Shown in pieces: positions 1 through 10,081 of a stretch of 64,000 bases of DNA. Numbering within the stretch: position 1 is the first letter of the stretch; each line of letters begins with the position of its first letter. The notes below the pieces were generated by a model, which saw only the letters and a list, made by a program, of their open reading frames with translations, did not search any database and was not told the origin of the DNA. Source of the DNA: Pseudodesulfovibrio sediminis (lineage in GTDB: Bacteria; Desulfobacterota; Desulfovibrionia; Desulfovibrionales; Desulfovibrionaceae); NCBI RefSeq assembly GCF_020886695.1, contig NZ_AP024485.1, positions 1,683,001 to 1,747,000 of the forward strand, written 5' to 3'. A program made the translations under genes and the position numbers.

Positions 1-305
1 CCGGTTTCAAGAACATGATCGCGGCAGGCGTTGTGCTCACCGGTGGTACGGTCATGATTGACGGCATGCAGGAGCTGGCCGAGCAGATTTTCGATCTGCC
101 TGTCCGCATCGGCATTCCCGAAGAAGGCATCGGCGGACTGGCCGCAGAGGTCAGAAGCCCCAAATACGCAACCGCTGTCGGCCTGCTGCTCCACGGAGCT
201 GAGGAAGAAGGCCTGCAGCACGTTCGTCCCTTCAAAATCCGCGACGATTCCGGCTTCGACCGCATCGTCACGCGCATGAAGAAGTGGTTCACGGACATCG
301 CCTAG
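1..305 (+). CDS. ftsA: Cell division protein FtsA, C-terminal part (5' end outside window)
   Basis: The reading frame is open from the first base and ends at 305. The residues are the C-terminal actin-like subdomain of FtsA: a GVVLTGG nucleotide-binding stretch, then the [11 protein letters not shown] segment and a [11 protein letters not shown] helix typical of the family. The protein ends in a short basic and aromatic helix (MKKWFTDIA), which fits the amphipathic membrane-targeting tail of FtsA. FtsA tethers FtsZ filaments to the inner membrane at the division site. ftsZ follows 62 bases downstream on the same strand, the usual bacterial order. Identification is firm; only about 100 residues are visible. 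Confidence 0.93.
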   Translation, partial: GFKNMIAAGVVLTGGTVMIDGMQELAEQIFDLPVRIGIPEEGIGGLAAEVRSPKYATAVGLLLHGAEEEGLQHVRPFKIRDDSGFDRIVTRMKKWFTDIA

Positions 306-367
306 GAATGAGTTTCGAGGATACAGGGAAACCAATAAACAGGGAAAAAACTGAGGAGAAAGACACA

Positions 368-1624
368 ATGGAATACTTTGAAATCGAACATGAAAATAAC
401 GCCAAGATCAAGGTCGTAGGCTGCGGTGGTGGCGGCGGTAATGCTGTCAACAACATGATCCAATCCGCGCTCAAGGGCGTAAAGTTCATCGTTGCAAATA
501 CGGATAACCAGGACATCCACAAGTCCCTGGCCGAACACAAGATCCAGATCGGCGAGAAGCTGACCAAGGGGCTGGGCGCAGGCGCCAACCCTGAGATCGG
601 CCGCTCTGCCGCCATGGAATCCGTGGACCAGATTCGCGAGGCACTCGAAGGTGCGGACATGGTCTTCATCACCGCCGGCATGGGCGGCGGCACCGGCACC
701 GGTTCCGCTCCTGTCGTGGCCGAGGTTGCCAAGGAAATGGGCGCACTCACCGTCGGCGTTGTCACCAAACCTTTCTACTTTGAAGGCAAGCGTCGTTTGC
801 AGCAGGCTGACGAAGGCGCCCGCGCGCTCGGCGAAGTGGTCGACTCCATGATCACCATCCCCAACGACCGTCTTCTCCAGTTGGCCGCAAAAAAGGCCTC
901 CTTCTCCGACATGCTCAAAAAGGCCGACGAAGTGCTCTACTACGCGGTCAAGGGTATTGCCGACCTGATCACGGTCCACGGCCTGATCAACCTTGACTTC
1001 GCAGACGTCAAGGCCGCCATGTCCAGCTCCGGCATGGCCCTCATGGGCACCGGCATCGCCTCGGGCGAGTCCCGCGCCAAGGAAGCCGCCATGAAGGCGA
1101 TCACCTCCCCGCTGCTGGAGGACGTCTCCATCGAGGGAGCCAAGGGCGTGCTCATCAACATCACCTGCGGCCCGGACATGCTCATCGACGAGGTCTCCGA
1201 AGCCGCTGACATCATTTACAAGGAAGCGCACGACGACGCCGAGATCTTCTTCGGTACCGTGTTCGACCCCGACGCTGGCGACGAGATGCGCATCACCGTC
1301 ATCGCCACCGGCATTGAGAACTCCGTGGAAGAGGCCGAGCCGGTCCTGAGCAAGGCGGAACAGCAGAAGATGCTGCTGCTCAAACGCCCCCAGGGCATGT
1401 CTGCACCGCAGGCACAGCCCAAACGCGCAGGGCACCAGCAAGTCATCAACACCGACCGCAACATTCCGGCATACCTGCGCAAGCAGGGCGGCGAACTGAA
1501 CACGACCGAGACTCCGGCCATGCAGCGCAGCCAGCGCGCCGTTGCCGGTCCGGGCGAAGACGACTTCATCTTTGATGAAGGCGACCTCGAAGTCCCGGCG
1601 TTCATTCGCAGAAATGTCGACTAG
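368..1624 (+). CDS. ftsZ: Cell division protein FtsZ
   Basis: This is the tubulin-like GTPase that polymerises into the cytoplasmic division ring. The start at 368 follows a GAGGAG SD and gives 418 residues, beginning just before the first Rossmann strand. Visible landmarks are the [11 protein letters not shown] nucleotide-binding loop near residue 19, the tubulin signature [10 protein letters not shown], and the T7-loop region NLDFADVK. After a Gln/Pro-rich linker the protein ends in [10 protein letters not shown], the conserved C-terminal peptide that binds FtsA and other partners. An upstream in-frame start at 284 would run into ftsA and is unlikely. It is probably co-transcribed with ftsA. 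Confidence 0.98.
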   Translation: MEYFEIEHENNAKIKVVGCGGGGGNAVNNMIQSALKGVKFIVANTDNQDIHKSLAEHKIQIGEKLTKGLGAGANPEIGRSAAMESVDQIREALEGADMVFITAGMGGGTGTGSAPVVAEVAKEMGALTVGVVTKPFYFEGKRRLQQADEGARALGEVVDSMITIPNDRLLQLAAKKASFSDMLKKADEVLYYAVKGIADLITVHGLINLDFADVKAAMSSSGMALMGTGIASGESRAKEAAMKAITSPLLEDVSIEGAKGVLINITCGPDMLIDEVSEAADIIYKEAHDDAEIFFGTVFDPDAGDEMRITVIATGIENSVEEAEPVLSKAEQQKMLLLKRPQGMSAPQAQPKRAGHQQVINTDRNIPAYLRKQGGELNTTETPAMQRSQRAVAGPGEDDFIFDEGDLEVPAFIRRNVD

Positions 1625-1831
1625 TTCACGAGATGAAGCGCGAGACTGAATCAGCTTCATCCCTGATCCGTGGAGACGAGACATGACCGGCACGCAGCCG
1701 CTTCATATCTCCGACAAGCATGACGTGCGTCCGACGCACGCCAGAAACTGACCTGAATAAAGAGAGTCATGCATTGAAAATAGAGCGCGTAAGAGGATGC
1801 TGCCATCGGTAAGCGAACCCTGTATCATGGC

Positions 1832-3463
1832 GTGTCGGAGCCAACAGCTCCCGACTTCGGTGGACGGTTGCCTGTGGCACTGACCGTCCCCGGAGGTGAC
1901 AAGGCCGCCATATCCGCCCTTGGTTGGCAAGCCGTCTTTCGGACGCTTACCGAGGAACCCGGCCTGGCCGTTGAACGTGTCTTCCCGGACAAGCTGGGAT
2001 TAACCGATGGCACCGACCCTAGAACGCGCGAATCAAATAGCCCATTATCCTCATTCCCTGTAATCGCCTGGAGCATCACGTTCGAGGAGGACTTCCTCAG
2101 CCTTCCTCGAACGCTCCAGGCAGCGGGCGTTCCGCTACTTGCGGCGGAACGCCCTTCTCTTCCCCTTGTCATGGTAGGCGGCCCTATCGCCTTTCTGAAC
2201 CCGGCTCCCATCGCGCCCTTTGTGGACATGTTCTGGGTTGGCGAGGCGGACGACAATTTTCTCCGGCTGTTCGAAACCCTGAAGCAGCTCGTCTTTGACG
2301 GCAAAGACAAGGAAACAATCCTCGACGCCATCAAGGACATGCCCGGCGTCTATGTCCCGGGCCGCTCGAAAACACCTGTCAAACGGGTGGTCTCCGGCAG
2401 AACCGGCCCACTCAACGACCCCGCATTTTCCTGCTTCATTTCCGGGCGCGCCGCCTTTCGCGACACCCTGCTCCTCGAAGTCAACCGCGGCTGTCCCTAT
2501 GGTTGCCGATTCTGCGCTGCCGGGTATATCTATCGCCCTCCCCGCCACGCAAAACTGGATGAACTCAAACGCATCGTCGAAATCGCTGACCCGCCCAAGG
2601 TGGGGCTGGTCGGCACCGCCCTCACGGACTGGCCCGAGCTGCTCCCCTTCCTCAAATGGCTGCATGGCAAAAAAAAGAAATTTTCGCTGTCCTCCATGCG
2701 CGCAGACGGGATCACCGAAGAGCTGCTGGTCTATCTGCGCGAACGCGGCATTCGCACCGTGACCCTCGCCCTTGAAGGAGCCAGCGAGCGACTCCGACGC
2801 ATGATGAGCAAGAAGCTGGACCCCAAGGATTTCCTGAACGCGGTCAGGCTCTGTGCCCGCTACGGCGTCAACCACCTCAAGCTCTACCTCATTGCGGGCT
2901 GGCCCGGCGAAACAGATGAAGACTATGAGGAACTGACTGAATTTCTGGCCGAAATCGTGCGCATCCGCAGCAAAGAACCCGGCGGCAAGAAGAAACAATT
3001 CATGCGCATCACCATCGGGATCAGCTCGCTGGTGCCCAAGCCGTTCACTCCCTTTCAGTGGGCACCCATGATGGACGAACGATCCCTGACCGCGCGCATG
3101 AAGCAGCTCACCAACATGGTCAAGCCGTACAAGGGCGTGACCCTGCAACATGATTCCCCGTTTCAGGCCCGGCTCCAGGGGTTGCTGGCACGAGGCGGCG
3201 AAGAGTTGGCCGAGTTCATTCTGTTGGCAGCGGAACATGGCGGCTGGAAAAAGGCACTCAAACGATGGGACGGCGACCCGGCAGCGTTTCTTGACCACGA
3301 ACGCGGCGAAGACGAAGTCTTTCCGTGGGAAGTGGTGGACATTGGCGTCAAACGCGATTTTCTCTGGAAGGAATGGCTCAAGGCCAAAGAAGCGCAAGTC
3401 ACCCCCGGCTGCCCGGGCATCGAGTGCAGTAAATGCCGCAAATGCGGCATGGAAAACGTCTAA
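1832..3463 (+). CDS. Radical SAM protein with N-terminal B12-binding-like region
   Basis: A 543-residue radical SAM enzyme. The CX3CX2C iron-sulfur motif is at Cys221, Cys225 and Cys228 in NRGCPYGCRFCAAG. Before it, residues 1-200 look like the divergent cobalamin-binding-like domain of the large radical SAM family with a VMVGGP segment. The tail carries a compact cysteine cluster (CPGIECSKCRKCG) that could hold a further metal or cluster. The substrate is unknown. The GTG start at 1832 has no good SD. The frame is open upstream to 1793 and an AAGAGG at 1791-1796 suggests the real start may lie a few codons earlier. The gene lies 207 bases after ftsZ and overlaps the next, convergent gene by 4 bases. 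Confidence 0.8.
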   Translation: MSEPTAPDFGGRLPVALTVPGGDKAAISALGWQAVFRTLTEEPGLAVERVFPDKLGLTDGTDPRTRESNSPLSSFPVIAWSITFEEDFLSLPRTLQAAGVPLLAAERPSLPLVMVGGPIAFLNPAPIAPFVDMFWVGEADDNFLRLFETLKQLVFDGKDKETILDAIKDMPGVYVPGRSKTPVKRVVSGRTGPLNDPAFSCFISGRAAFRDTLLLEVNRGCPYGCRFCAAGYIYRPPRHAKLDELKRIVEIADPPKVGLVGTALTDWPELLPFLKWLHGKKKKFSLSSMRADGITEELLVYLRERGIRTVTLALEGASERLRRMMSKKLDPKDFLNAVRLCARYGVNHLKLYLIAGWPGETDEDYEELTEFLAEIVRIRSKEPGGKKKQFMRITIGISSLVPKPFTPFQWAPMMDERSLTARMKQLTNMVKPYKGVTLQHDSPFQARLQGLLARGGEELAEFILLAAEHGGWKKALKRWDGDPAAFLDHERGEDEVFPWEVVDIGVKRDFLWKEWLKAKEAQVTPGCPGIECSKCRKCGMENV

Positions 3464-4374
3464 TTTTTATCCGACAGTGTGCGCCGCTTTTTTCTGGAAC
3501 GGCCCGTGGTCAGGAGCAGGACTATCAGGCCTCCCACCAGGCTCGCTCCACCCAACACAACATGGCCCTGCCACCACCCTGTCTGTATTTCCTGATCAAT
3601 GAACCACTTGTTGACAATGGCTCGTCGTTCACTCGCGGATACCCGCGCCATTCCCAGCTTGACCAACTCCATCAGGTCGGTCCGTTCCTTCTGCACTCCA
3701 CCCAACAGATCGCCGACATACACTGTTTCGCAGATATTAAACGCGTTTTCGACACCAAGGTCCCGACCGATCAGTACGACTGCTGACATGTCATCAATCG
3801 CCGCCTGTATGGTTCCGGCATCAAGCGCCTTGAGCAGGCTTGTACTGCATGAAAACGGGGTCACTTCTCCGGCAACAGAATAATTCCGTGCGTAGTCAAT
3901 ATCGACGGTCCCGGTAACGCCTCCCCAACGGAGAGAGGGCAGGTCTGATTCGCAGGAGACACCACTCCGTACCACTATGACACTCGACCCCTGATATACA
4001 GGGCCGGTGAAAGCGAATATCTTGGCGCGTTCATCCGTAGCGTACAGCCCGCAGTGGAGATCACATTCTCCATTGATGACCAGCCTGAGTGAATCGTTCC
4101 ACTCAGCCAGCTTGAAGCTGACAGGAACACCGGTTTTCTCTGACCATTTTTCCCAATAATCAACGAGGAAGCCAGCCGGACGCCCGTCACTTCCTTTAAA
4201 TGAGTAAGGTCTCCAGTTTGCAGTAGCCGCAATGGTGATGCCTGTTTCCGTGTAATCCGCACCAGCGAAGACGTACTCTGCCAACAGCAGAATTACGAAG
4301 AAACTCGCTCCTATTGCACAGAAGAAACGACAGCAGGATCCAGGCATATGCATACTTCTTGTTTTCACCATCAC
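3460..4374 (-). CDS. Solute-binding-like (SBP_bac_3) periplasmic protein with C-terminal membrane segment
   Basis: A protein of about 300 residues with an N-terminal hydrophobic segment (FFVILLLAEYVFAGA), likely a signal peptide or anchor. A family-3 solute-binding domain follows: ITIAATANWRPYSFKGSDG, GFLVDYW, and an IQAAIDDMSAVVL segment. A second hydrophobic helix (VVLGGASLVGGLIVLLLT) and a basic tail close it. The membrane-tethered layout without transporter genes nearby suggests a sensor-type binding domain, resembling the periplasmic part of signalling proteins, rather than an ABC importer component. There is no kinase or cyclase domain. Starts at 4374 (GTG), 4371, 4353 and 4347 are all possible and none has a strong SD. 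It converges on the radical SAM gene. Confidence 0.7.
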   Translation of the reverse strand: MMVKTRSMHMPGSCCRFFCAIGASFFVILLLAEYVFAGADYTETGITIAATANWRPYSFKGSDGRPAGFLVDYWEKWSEKTGVPVSFKLAEWNDSLRLVINGECDLHCGLYATDERAKIFAFTGPVYQGSSVIVVRSGVSCESDLPSLRWGGVTGTVDIDYARNYSVAGEVTPFSCSTSLLKALDAGTIQAAIDDMSAVVLIGRDLGVENAFNICETVYVGDLLGGVQKERTDLMELVKLGMARVSASERRAIVNKWFIDQEIQTGWWQGHVVLGGASLVGGLIVLLLTTGRSRKKRRTLSDKN

Positions 4375-4677
4375 GGTTGCCAGCGCACAGAGGAATATCT
4401 GTTAACAAATATTTTATCACATGACTACATATCATTCGTACAACAACACCATTTTTGTTCAATTATTTCCATAAACAAACCAAGAGGTTACACGTTGGGA
4501 AAAAAACACTGGACTTTTTTGTATCCGGCACCCTAACAATCCAAGCGCACTCCCCTGGCGGACTGCACTGTCTCGTCATTCTTCTCTTTAATATGGCTGC
4601 CGCTCCCACCTGCTACTCTGGGCCTGACGGCGTGCCGCACTACAGACCACGCCTCTGTAAAGGATTGATACATATTC
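4375..4677. other. Divergent intergenic region, no gene seen
   Basis: These 303 bases separate two divergently transcribed genes and must hold both promoters. The part near 4400-4520 is clearly AT-rich, and an AAAGGA about 15 bases before the permease start can serve as its SD. I see no convincing sigma-54 site, riboswitch or conserved small gene. Confidence 0.5.
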
Positions 4678-6030
4678 ATGGAAAACCTGCAAAAAAAGTA
4701 CGGATTCTGGACCGCGACCGCCATGGTCATCGGTATCACCATCGGTTCGGGCGTATTCTTCAAGGCCGACAACGTGCTCAAGGCCTCGGGTGGAAGCCTG
4801 CCAACCGCCCTGACAGCCTGGCTCATCGGTGCCGCGATCATGATCGTCACAGCCTATGTTTTTTCACTGATAGCCACGCGCATCGAACGCGTGAACGGCG
4901 TGGTCGATTATTTCGAGCAGGCCTATGGTCCCAAGGCCGGCTATATGGTCGCCTGGTTCATGACCTTTATCTACCTGACCACCCTTGTCGCGGTGCTGGC
5001 CTGGGTCTCGGCAAACTACACCGTCGGGCTGCTCGGCCTGGAAAGCGGCGTCTGGCCCATCGCGTTCATCTACATGACCGGTTTGTTTCTGCTCAACTAC
5101 TTCTCCCCGATTCTGGCGGGCAAATGGCAGGTCACATCAACAGTGATCAAGCTTATCCCGCTGGCCCTTGTGGCGGTCGTCGGCTCCATTGCAGGACTGA
5201 AAAGCGGCATGACCATACAGAACTTCACACAGACGGCGCAGACCGTAGCCACGGAAGGCGGAGGACTGGCCGTAGCCACACTGGCGACAGCCTTTGCCTA
5301 TGAGGGCTGGATTATCGCCACGGTCATCAACGCGGAACTGAAAGACGCCAAACGGACGCTGCCCAAGGCGCTGGTGACCGGCACAATGGCGATCGCAGTC
5401 ATCTACATGCTGTACTATCTCGGCATTTCGGGCGTCCTGACCAACGAAGACGTCATCAAGGCCGGGGATGCCGCCCCGGTCCAGGTTATCTCCCTGATCT
5501 TCAACAACCTGGGCGGCACGCTGTTGACGCTGTTTGTCATCATCTCCTGCCTCGGCACCCTCAACGGCCTGATCATGGGTTCGGCTCGCGGCATGTACTC
5601 CATCGCCTCACGCGGCATGGGCCCCCGACCGGAAATATTCAGCAAGGTCAATCCGCGAACCAACGCCACAACCAACTCCGCGCTGATCGGCTATGTGATC
5701 TCCTGCATCTGGCTGGTGGTCTGGTACGGCAACTTCCACGGTTGGTGGGGGCAATTCATGGATATCTCGGAGCTGCCCATAGCATTCCTCTATGTCATAT
5801 ACATCTCCATCTACTTCTGGGTCATGAAGACCTTTACGGACCTGTCTCCGGTCAATCGTTTCCTGTGCCCTTTTCTAGCCGGTTGCGGCTCCCTCTACAT
5901 CATATGGGGCGCAGTCCAGAAAGACATGTTCATCCATTTTCTGCTCATTTCGGCTCTTATTCTGGCCGCCGGACGGGCACTGATGAATAACTCGAAACGA
6001 GAACTCACACAGGACCATTCACCAAACTGA
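4678..6030 (+). CDS. APC-superfamily amino-acid permease
   Basis: A 450-residue inner-membrane protein with about 12 hydrophobic segments. The first helix carries the glycine-rich IGITIGSGVFFKADN motif that forms the substrate-backbone binding site of APC transporters. The order of segments and the TAFAYEGWI stretch in helix 6 match the LAT/SteT-like group of amino-acid exchangers. The substrate cannot be told from sequence alone. The start at 4678 begins just before helix 1. The gene stands alone on the plus strand and ends before a bidirectional hairpin at 6111-6144 shared with the convergent glyA. Confidence 0.85.
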   Translation: MENLQKKYGFWTATAMVIGITIGSGVFFKADNVLKASGGSLPTALTAWLIGAAIMIVTAYVFSLIATRIERVNGVVDYFEQAYGPKAGYMVAWFMTFIYLTTLVAVLAWVSANYTVGLLGLESGVWPIAFIYMTGLFLLNYFSPILAGKWQVTSTVIKLIPLALVAVVGSIAGLKSGMTIQNFTQTAQTVATEGGGLAVATLATAFAYEGWIIATVINAELKDAKRTLPKALVTGTMAIAVIYMLYYLGISGVLTNEDVIKAGDAAPVQVISLIFNNLGGTLLTLFVIISCLGTLNGLIMGSARGMYSIASRGMGPRPEIFSKVNPRTNATTNSALIGYVISCIWLVVWYGNFHGWWGQFMDISELPIAFLYVIYISIYFWVMKTFTDLSPVNRFLCPFLAGCGSLYIIWGAVQKDMFIHFLLISALILAAGRALMNNSKRELTQDHSPN

Positions 6031-6110
6031 TCCGGCCCTGAAATGGAGCCGCACTCTTTTACCTCTCCCTCCTCGGAGGAGGAGCATTCTCTGTACGGCT
6101 GACATAAGAA

Positions 6111-6144
6111 AAGGCCCGCGCCAGCTTGAGCTGACGCGGGCCTT
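6111..6144. terminator. Bidirectional intrinsic terminator between permease gene and glyA
   Basis: Stem arms AAGGCCCGCGCCAGC and GCTGACGCGGGCCTT flank a TTGA loop with one mismatch. The stem is very GC-rich but the T tract is short on the plus side. It lies between convergent genes and probably serves both, chiefly glyA, whose stop is 20 bases away. Confidence 0.7.
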
Positions 6145-6164
6145 CATATGTACTCTATAGTGCG

Positions 6165-7403
6165 CTACCAGGCGAAGATCGGGAATTCGCGGGCGAACTC
6201 TTCGACTTCTTCGGAGATAGCCTTGAGTGTCTTGTCATCGTTCATGTTGTTGAGTGCGGCGACAATGGCTTCTGCGACCACGATCATGTCTTCTTCGATC
6301 ATGCCTCGGGTAGTCAGCGCCGGAGTGCCGAGACGCACGCCAGAGGTCTGGAACGGGGACTTGGTCTCGAACGGGATGGTGTTCTTGTTGGCAGTGATGC
6401 CGGCCTTGTCCAGAGCGATCTGGGCGTCCTTGCCGGTGTAGTCCTTGTCAGACAGATCCATGAGCATCATGTGGTTGTCGGTGCCACCGGACACGAGCTT
6501 GTACCCAGCCTCGATCAGGGAAGTGGACAGCACCTTGGCGTTCTTGACGACCTGCTGCTGGTACTCGACGAAGCCGGGCGACAGCGCTTCGCCAAAGGCC
6601 ACGGCCTTGGAGGCGATGACGTGCATGAGCGGTCCGCCCTGAATGCCGGGGAAGATGTTGGAGTTCAGCTCCTGGCCCAGATCCTCGGAAGCGAGGATCA
6701 TGCCGCCACGAGGACCGCGCAGAGTCTTGTGCGTGGTGGTCGTGGTGTAGTGGGCGTGCTCGATGCAGGACGGATGCTCACCAGCGGCGATGAGACCGGC
6801 GATGTGCGCCATGTCGACCATGAGCTTGGCACCGACTTCATCGGCAATGGCGCGGAAGCGGGCAAAGTCGATGACACGCGGATAGGCGGAAGCGCCGGCA
6901 ATGATCATGGTCGGCTTGTGCTCTTTGGCAAGGGCTTCAACTTCATCGTAATCGATGGTCTGGGTTTCCTTGGACACACCATAGTGGACCATGTTGAACA
7001 ACTTGCCGGAGAAGTTCACCGGGGAGCCGTGGGTCAGGTGCCCACCGTGGGAAAGGTCCATGCCGAGCACGGTGTCACCGGGCTGGCAGGCGGCGAAATA
7101 GACAGCCATGTTTGCCTGGGATCCGGAGTGCGGCTGCACGTTGGCATAGGCAGCGCCAAACAGTTCCATGGCGCGATCACGGGCGAGGTCTTCGACCACA
7201 TCCACATGTTCGCAGCCACCGTACCACCGTTTGCCGGGGTACCCTTCCGCGTACTTGTGGGTCATGACCGACCCCTGTGCCTGGCGCACGGCCGTGGACA
7301 CGAAATTTTCACTGGCGATCAGTTCCAGTTTGGAGACCTGACGGTCTACTTCTTCAATAATAGCCTTGGCTACATCCGGGTCTTGGATAAGCAGTTCTTC
7401 CAT
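6165..7403 (-). CDS. glyA: Serine hydroxymethyltransferase
   Basis: This PLP enzyme interconverts serine and glycine while loading one-carbon units on tetrahydrofolate in the cytoplasm. The 412-residue length is normal. The N-terminal [12 protein letters not shown] block, the HGGHLTHG segment and the PLP-lysine motif [14 protein letters not shown] are all intact. The ATG at 7403 follows a GAGGATATCACC SD. The gene lies downstream of fabF but is separated from it by an intrinsic terminator at 7561-7588 and 157 more bases, so it probably has its own promoter. I could not pick that promoter out with confidence. Confidence 0.97.
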   Translation of the reverse strand: MEELLIQDPDVAKAIIEEVDRQVSKLELIASENFVSTAVRQAQGSVMTHKYAEGYPGKRWYGGCEHVDVVEDLARDRAMELFGAAYANVQPHSGSQANMAVYFAACQPGDTVLGMDLSHGGHLTHGSPVNFSGKLFNMVHYGVSKETQTIDYDEVEALAKEHKPTMIIAGASAYPRVIDFARFRAIADEVGAKLMVDMAHIAGLIAAGEHPSCIEHAHYTTTTTHKTLRGPRGGMILASEDLGQELNSNIFPGIQGGPLMHVIASKAVAFGEALSPGFVEYQQQVVKNAKVLSTSLIEAGYKLVSGGTDNHMMLMDLSDKDYTGKDAQIALDKAGITANKNTIPFETKSPFQTSGVRLGTPALTTRGMIEEDMIVVAEAIVAALNNMNDDKTLKAISEEVEEFAREFPIFAW

Positions 7404-7560
7404 GGTGATATCCTCATGGTAAAAAGGTGGATTCGAATGGCTTCCCAGCCCCTACAGGCACCCAGCGGGTTGTAACGTGCCCGACAGAAATCAACTTTTT
7501 CATCGATCCCGGCCAGGTACTTCCACCGATACGTGTGGGGTGGAGATCCGTCCATATATC

Positions 7561-7588
7561 AAAAAAGGGAGACCGTTCGGCCTCCCTT
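7561..7588 (-). terminator. Intrinsic terminator after fabF
   Basis: Read on the minus strand, AAGGGAG pairs with CTCCCTT around a GGCCGAACGGT core and runs into six T. It starts 12 bases beyond the fabF stop, closing the fatty-acid cluster and separating it from glyA. Confidence 0.85.
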
Positions 7589-7599
7589 GTTAACGCTAC

Positions 7600-8838
7600 T
7601 TAACCGGAGAACCGCTTGAACAGGACACAGGCATTGGTTCCGCCGAAGCCGAATGAGTTGCTGAGCGCATATTCGGCCTGCTTTTCTCGCGGCCCGTCTG
7701 CGCACACATCCAGGTCACATTCCGGGTCCGGGTTATCCCGGTTGACCGTGCCGGGGATCACACCCTCGGATAGAGTCTTGACCGCGAACACGGATTCAAC
7801 ACCACCCGCTGCGCCGAGCAGATGCCCGATCTGGGATTTGTTGGCGCAGATGTCGATGTTGTAGGCATGGTCGCCAAAGACCTTCTTGATGGCCCGCGTC
7901 TCACACAAATCATTGAGATAGGTGGAAGTACCGTGAGCATTGATGTGATCAACCGCACTCGGGTCGATCTTCGCTTCGCGCAGGGCAGCCATCATGGCGT
8001 AGGCCATGCCGGAGCCGTCCTCGGGCGGAGCAGTCATGTGATAGGCATCTCCGGACGCACCGTAACCGACCACTTCGGCCAGGATTTCGGCACCACGCGC
8101 CTTGGCGTGTTCCAGAGATTCCAGGAGCAGGAGACCACACCCCTCACCCATGATGAACCCGGTGCGGTCCTTGTCAAATGGGCGGGACGCGAGTTCCGGC
8201 TCATCGTTGCGCACGGACAACGCCTTCATGGCATTGAACCCGGCAACCGCAAGTTTGGAAATAGTGGACTCCGCACCGCCACAAATCATGGCGTCCACGC
8301 GGCCCATGGCAATATCGGTATAGGCCGTGCCTACGCCGTGCGTACCAGAGGCACAAGCCGTGGTTGTGCAAACGTTCGGCCCCATGGCACCCGCTTCAAT
8401 GGACACCTGACCGGCAGCCATGTTGGCGATGAGAATGGGTATGAAGAACGGAGAAATACGACTGGGGCCTTTTTTCAGCAGCTTGGTATGGCAGTCCTCA
8501 ATGGTCTGCAGGCCACCAAGTCCGACGCCGATAACGGTGCCGACCCTGTCGCGTTCGGATTCGGGAATAGTCCATCCGGCTTGATCAAAGAGCATCCTGG
8601 TCGCGGCCACTGCATACTGAGTGAACGTTTCCATGCGACGCGCTTCTTTCTTGCCGATGTAGACGGTGGGATCAAAATCCTTGACCTCACCGGCAATCTT
8701 CGTCTGAAAGTCCGTGGTGTCGAACTTGGTAATGTGTCCTATGCCGGACTTTCCGGCCAGGAGGTTCTGCCAGCTGGTTTCCACGTCATTTCCAAGAGGA
8801 GTGACTGCGGCTACGCTGGTAACAACGACCCTGTTCAT
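7600..8838 (-). CDS. fabF: 3-oxoacyl-ACP synthase II (KAS II)
   Basis: Elongating condensing enzyme of type II fatty-acid synthesis; it joins malonyl-ACP to a growing acyl-ACP. The 412-residue length is typical. The catalytic cysteine lies in TTACASGTHGVG, and the two active-site histidines in INAHGTST and SQIGHLLGAAGG. The C-terminal SFGFGGTNACV loop is also present. It is preceded by acpP on the same strand, the usual pairing. A hairpin with a U tract lies 27 bases upstream, so part of the transcripts from acpP may stop before fabF. Confidence 0.97.
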   Translation of the reverse strand: MNRVVVTSVAAVTPLGNDVETSWQNLLAGKSGIGHITKFDTTDFQTKIAGEVKDFDPTVYIGKKEARRMETFTQYAVAATRMLFDQAGWTIPESERDRVGTVIGVGLGGLQTIEDCHTKLLKKGPSRISPFFIPILIANMAAGQVSIEAGAMGPNVCTTTACASGTHGVGTAYTDIAMGRVDAMICGGAESTISKLAVAGFNAMKALSVRNDEPELASRPFDKDRTGFIMGEGCGLLLLESLEHAKARGAEILAEVVGYGASGDAYHMTAPPEDGSGMAYAMMAALREAKIDPSAVDHINAHGTSTYLNDLCETRAIKKVFGDHAYNIDICANKSQIGHLLGAAGGVESVFAVKTLSEGVIPGTVNRDNPDPECDLDVCADGPREKQAEYALSNSFGFGGTNACVLFKRFSG

Positions 8839-8864
8839 AATACCTGCCGTGTCTTGATGTAATG

Positions 8865-8904
8865 AAAAAGGAGCGTCTTACACCCAACAATGCATAAGAC
8901 GCTC
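8865..8904 (-). terminator. Hairpin with U tract between acpP and fabF (partial terminator or attenuator)
   Basis: On the minus strand GAGCGTCTTA (8904-8895) pairs perfectly with TAAGACGCTC (8880-8871) around a 14-base loop. It is followed by C and five T. This is a good intrinsic terminator placed inside an operon, directly after acpP and 27 bases before the fabF start. It may let AcpP be made in excess of FabF; it could also mark a 3' end from processing. Confidence 0.75.
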
Positions 8905-8932
8905 ACATATATACTTTTTCAAAAAAGTCGAA

Positions 8933-9166
8933 CTAAACAGCCTTCTCGATGTGAGAGATGGCATCGCCGACTTTGAGAATTTTCTGCGCCTGTTCATCGT
9001 CGATTTCCAGGTCGAACTCTTCTTCCATGGCCATGATCAGTTCGGTCAGGTCCAAGGAATCTGCGCCCAGATCTTCAACAAATGCTGCGCCTTCAACGAC
9101 TTCGTCTTCGGATACACCCAGCTGATCGACAATAATTGCTTTAACTTGTGCTGCTACGTCGGACAT
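8933..9166 (-). CDS. acpP: Acyl carrier protein
   Basis: A small acidic 77-residue carrier of acyl chains in fatty-acid and lipid synthesis. The phosphopantetheine attachment site is Ser37 in [10 protein letters not shown]. The start at 9166 (MSDVAAQ) follows GGAGG with a 5-base gap; the longer frame from 9184 merely translates that SD region. The gene sits between fabG and fabF as in many bacteria and is followed by a terminator-like hairpin. Length and motif match the family exactly. Confidence 0.98.
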   Translation of the reverse strand: MSDVAAQVKAIIVDQLGVSEDEVVEGAAFVEDLGADSLDLTELIMAMEEEFDLEIDDEQAQKILKVGDAISHIEKAV

Positions 9167-9198
9167 GATTTCCTCCACTATCAAATTGTTTTCTTGAC

Positions 9199-9942
9199 TT
9201 ACATGTACATGCCGCCGTTCACTCCCAGAACCTGGCCGGTAATATACCCGGCTCCGGGTCCAGCCAGGAAGGAGACAGCGGCTGCGATATCCTCGGACTG
9301 CCCGAGGGATTTTAACGGAATTTGTGCGAGCATGGCTTCAACGACTTTTTCAGACAGTTCGTCGGTCATGTCGGTTTCAATGAAGCCGGGTGCCACGGCA
9401 TTGACCGTGATCCCGCGTCCGGCCAGTTCTCGGGCGGCTGACTTGGTCAGACCGATGAGACCGGCCTTGGCCGAACAATAGTTGGCCTGGCCTGCGTTCC
9501 CCATCTGTCCGACAATGGACGTGATGTTGATGATACGGCCGGAACGCTGCCTGCCCATGATCTTGGAAGCTTCCTTGAGGAAGGTGAAACAGCCGGTCAG
9601 GTTGATGGAAATGACCTTGTCCCAGTCGTCGTCCTTCATGCGCATCATCAGGCCGTCACGGGTGATCCCCGCGTTGTTGACGAGAACATCCAGGGAAACC
9701 TTGCCCTTGATCTCTTCCTTGAAGAAGGTGGCCACGGCTGCACGGTCACCGGAATCAAGCTGAAAGGCCCTGGCTTTACCGCCCGCACCCTGAATGGTTT
9801 TCACCACTTCCTCGGCAGCCTCGGGACGGCTGACGTAGGTCAGGCAAATTTCAAAACCATCTGCTGCCAATGTCTCGGCAATGGTGCGACCGATGCCACG
9901 GGAACCGCCCGTGACCAGTGCGACTTTTGAAAGATCGCTCAT
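9199..9942 (-). CDS. fabG: 3-oxoacyl-ACP reductase
   Basis: NADPH-dependent short-chain dehydrogenase for the first reduction of the fatty-acid cycle. It has 247 residues. The N-terminal dinucleotide-binding motif is [15 protein letters not shown] follows in mid-protein, and the catalytic Tyr and Lys are in NYCSAKAG. The C-terminal [12 protein letters not shown] ending is typical of FabG. It lies 32 bases upstream of acpP on the same strand, in the fabH-fabG-acpP-fabF order. Confidence 0.95.
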   Translation of the reverse strand: MSDLSKVALVTGGSRGIGRTIAETLAADGFEICLTYVSRPEAAEEVVKTIQGAGGKARAFQLDSGDRAAVATFFKEEIKGKVSLDVLVNNAGITRDGLMMRMKDDDWDKVISINLTGCFTFLKEASKIMGRQRSGRIINITSIVGQMGNAGQANYCSAKAGLIGLTKSAARELAGRGITVNAVAPGFIETDMTDELSEKVVEAMLAQIPLKSLGQSEDIAAAVSFLAGPGAGYITGQVLGVNGGMYM

Positions 9943-10081
9943 GGAGTAACCTCGTTGTATTCTCGTTGATCAGGGTCCAATATACCAATTGGTCCCGGAC
10001 TGCAAATTCATGGATGCATTGTCACCAAAAAATCTATTCCCCATCTGCCCGAAAAAAGCAAACAAACAAACGTTTTAATAT

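Noticed and set aside
302-1693. 463-codon minus-strand open frame opposite ftsZ
   Set aside because: It mirrors ftsZ codon structure, has no family resemblance and no SD; the plus-strand gene is certain.
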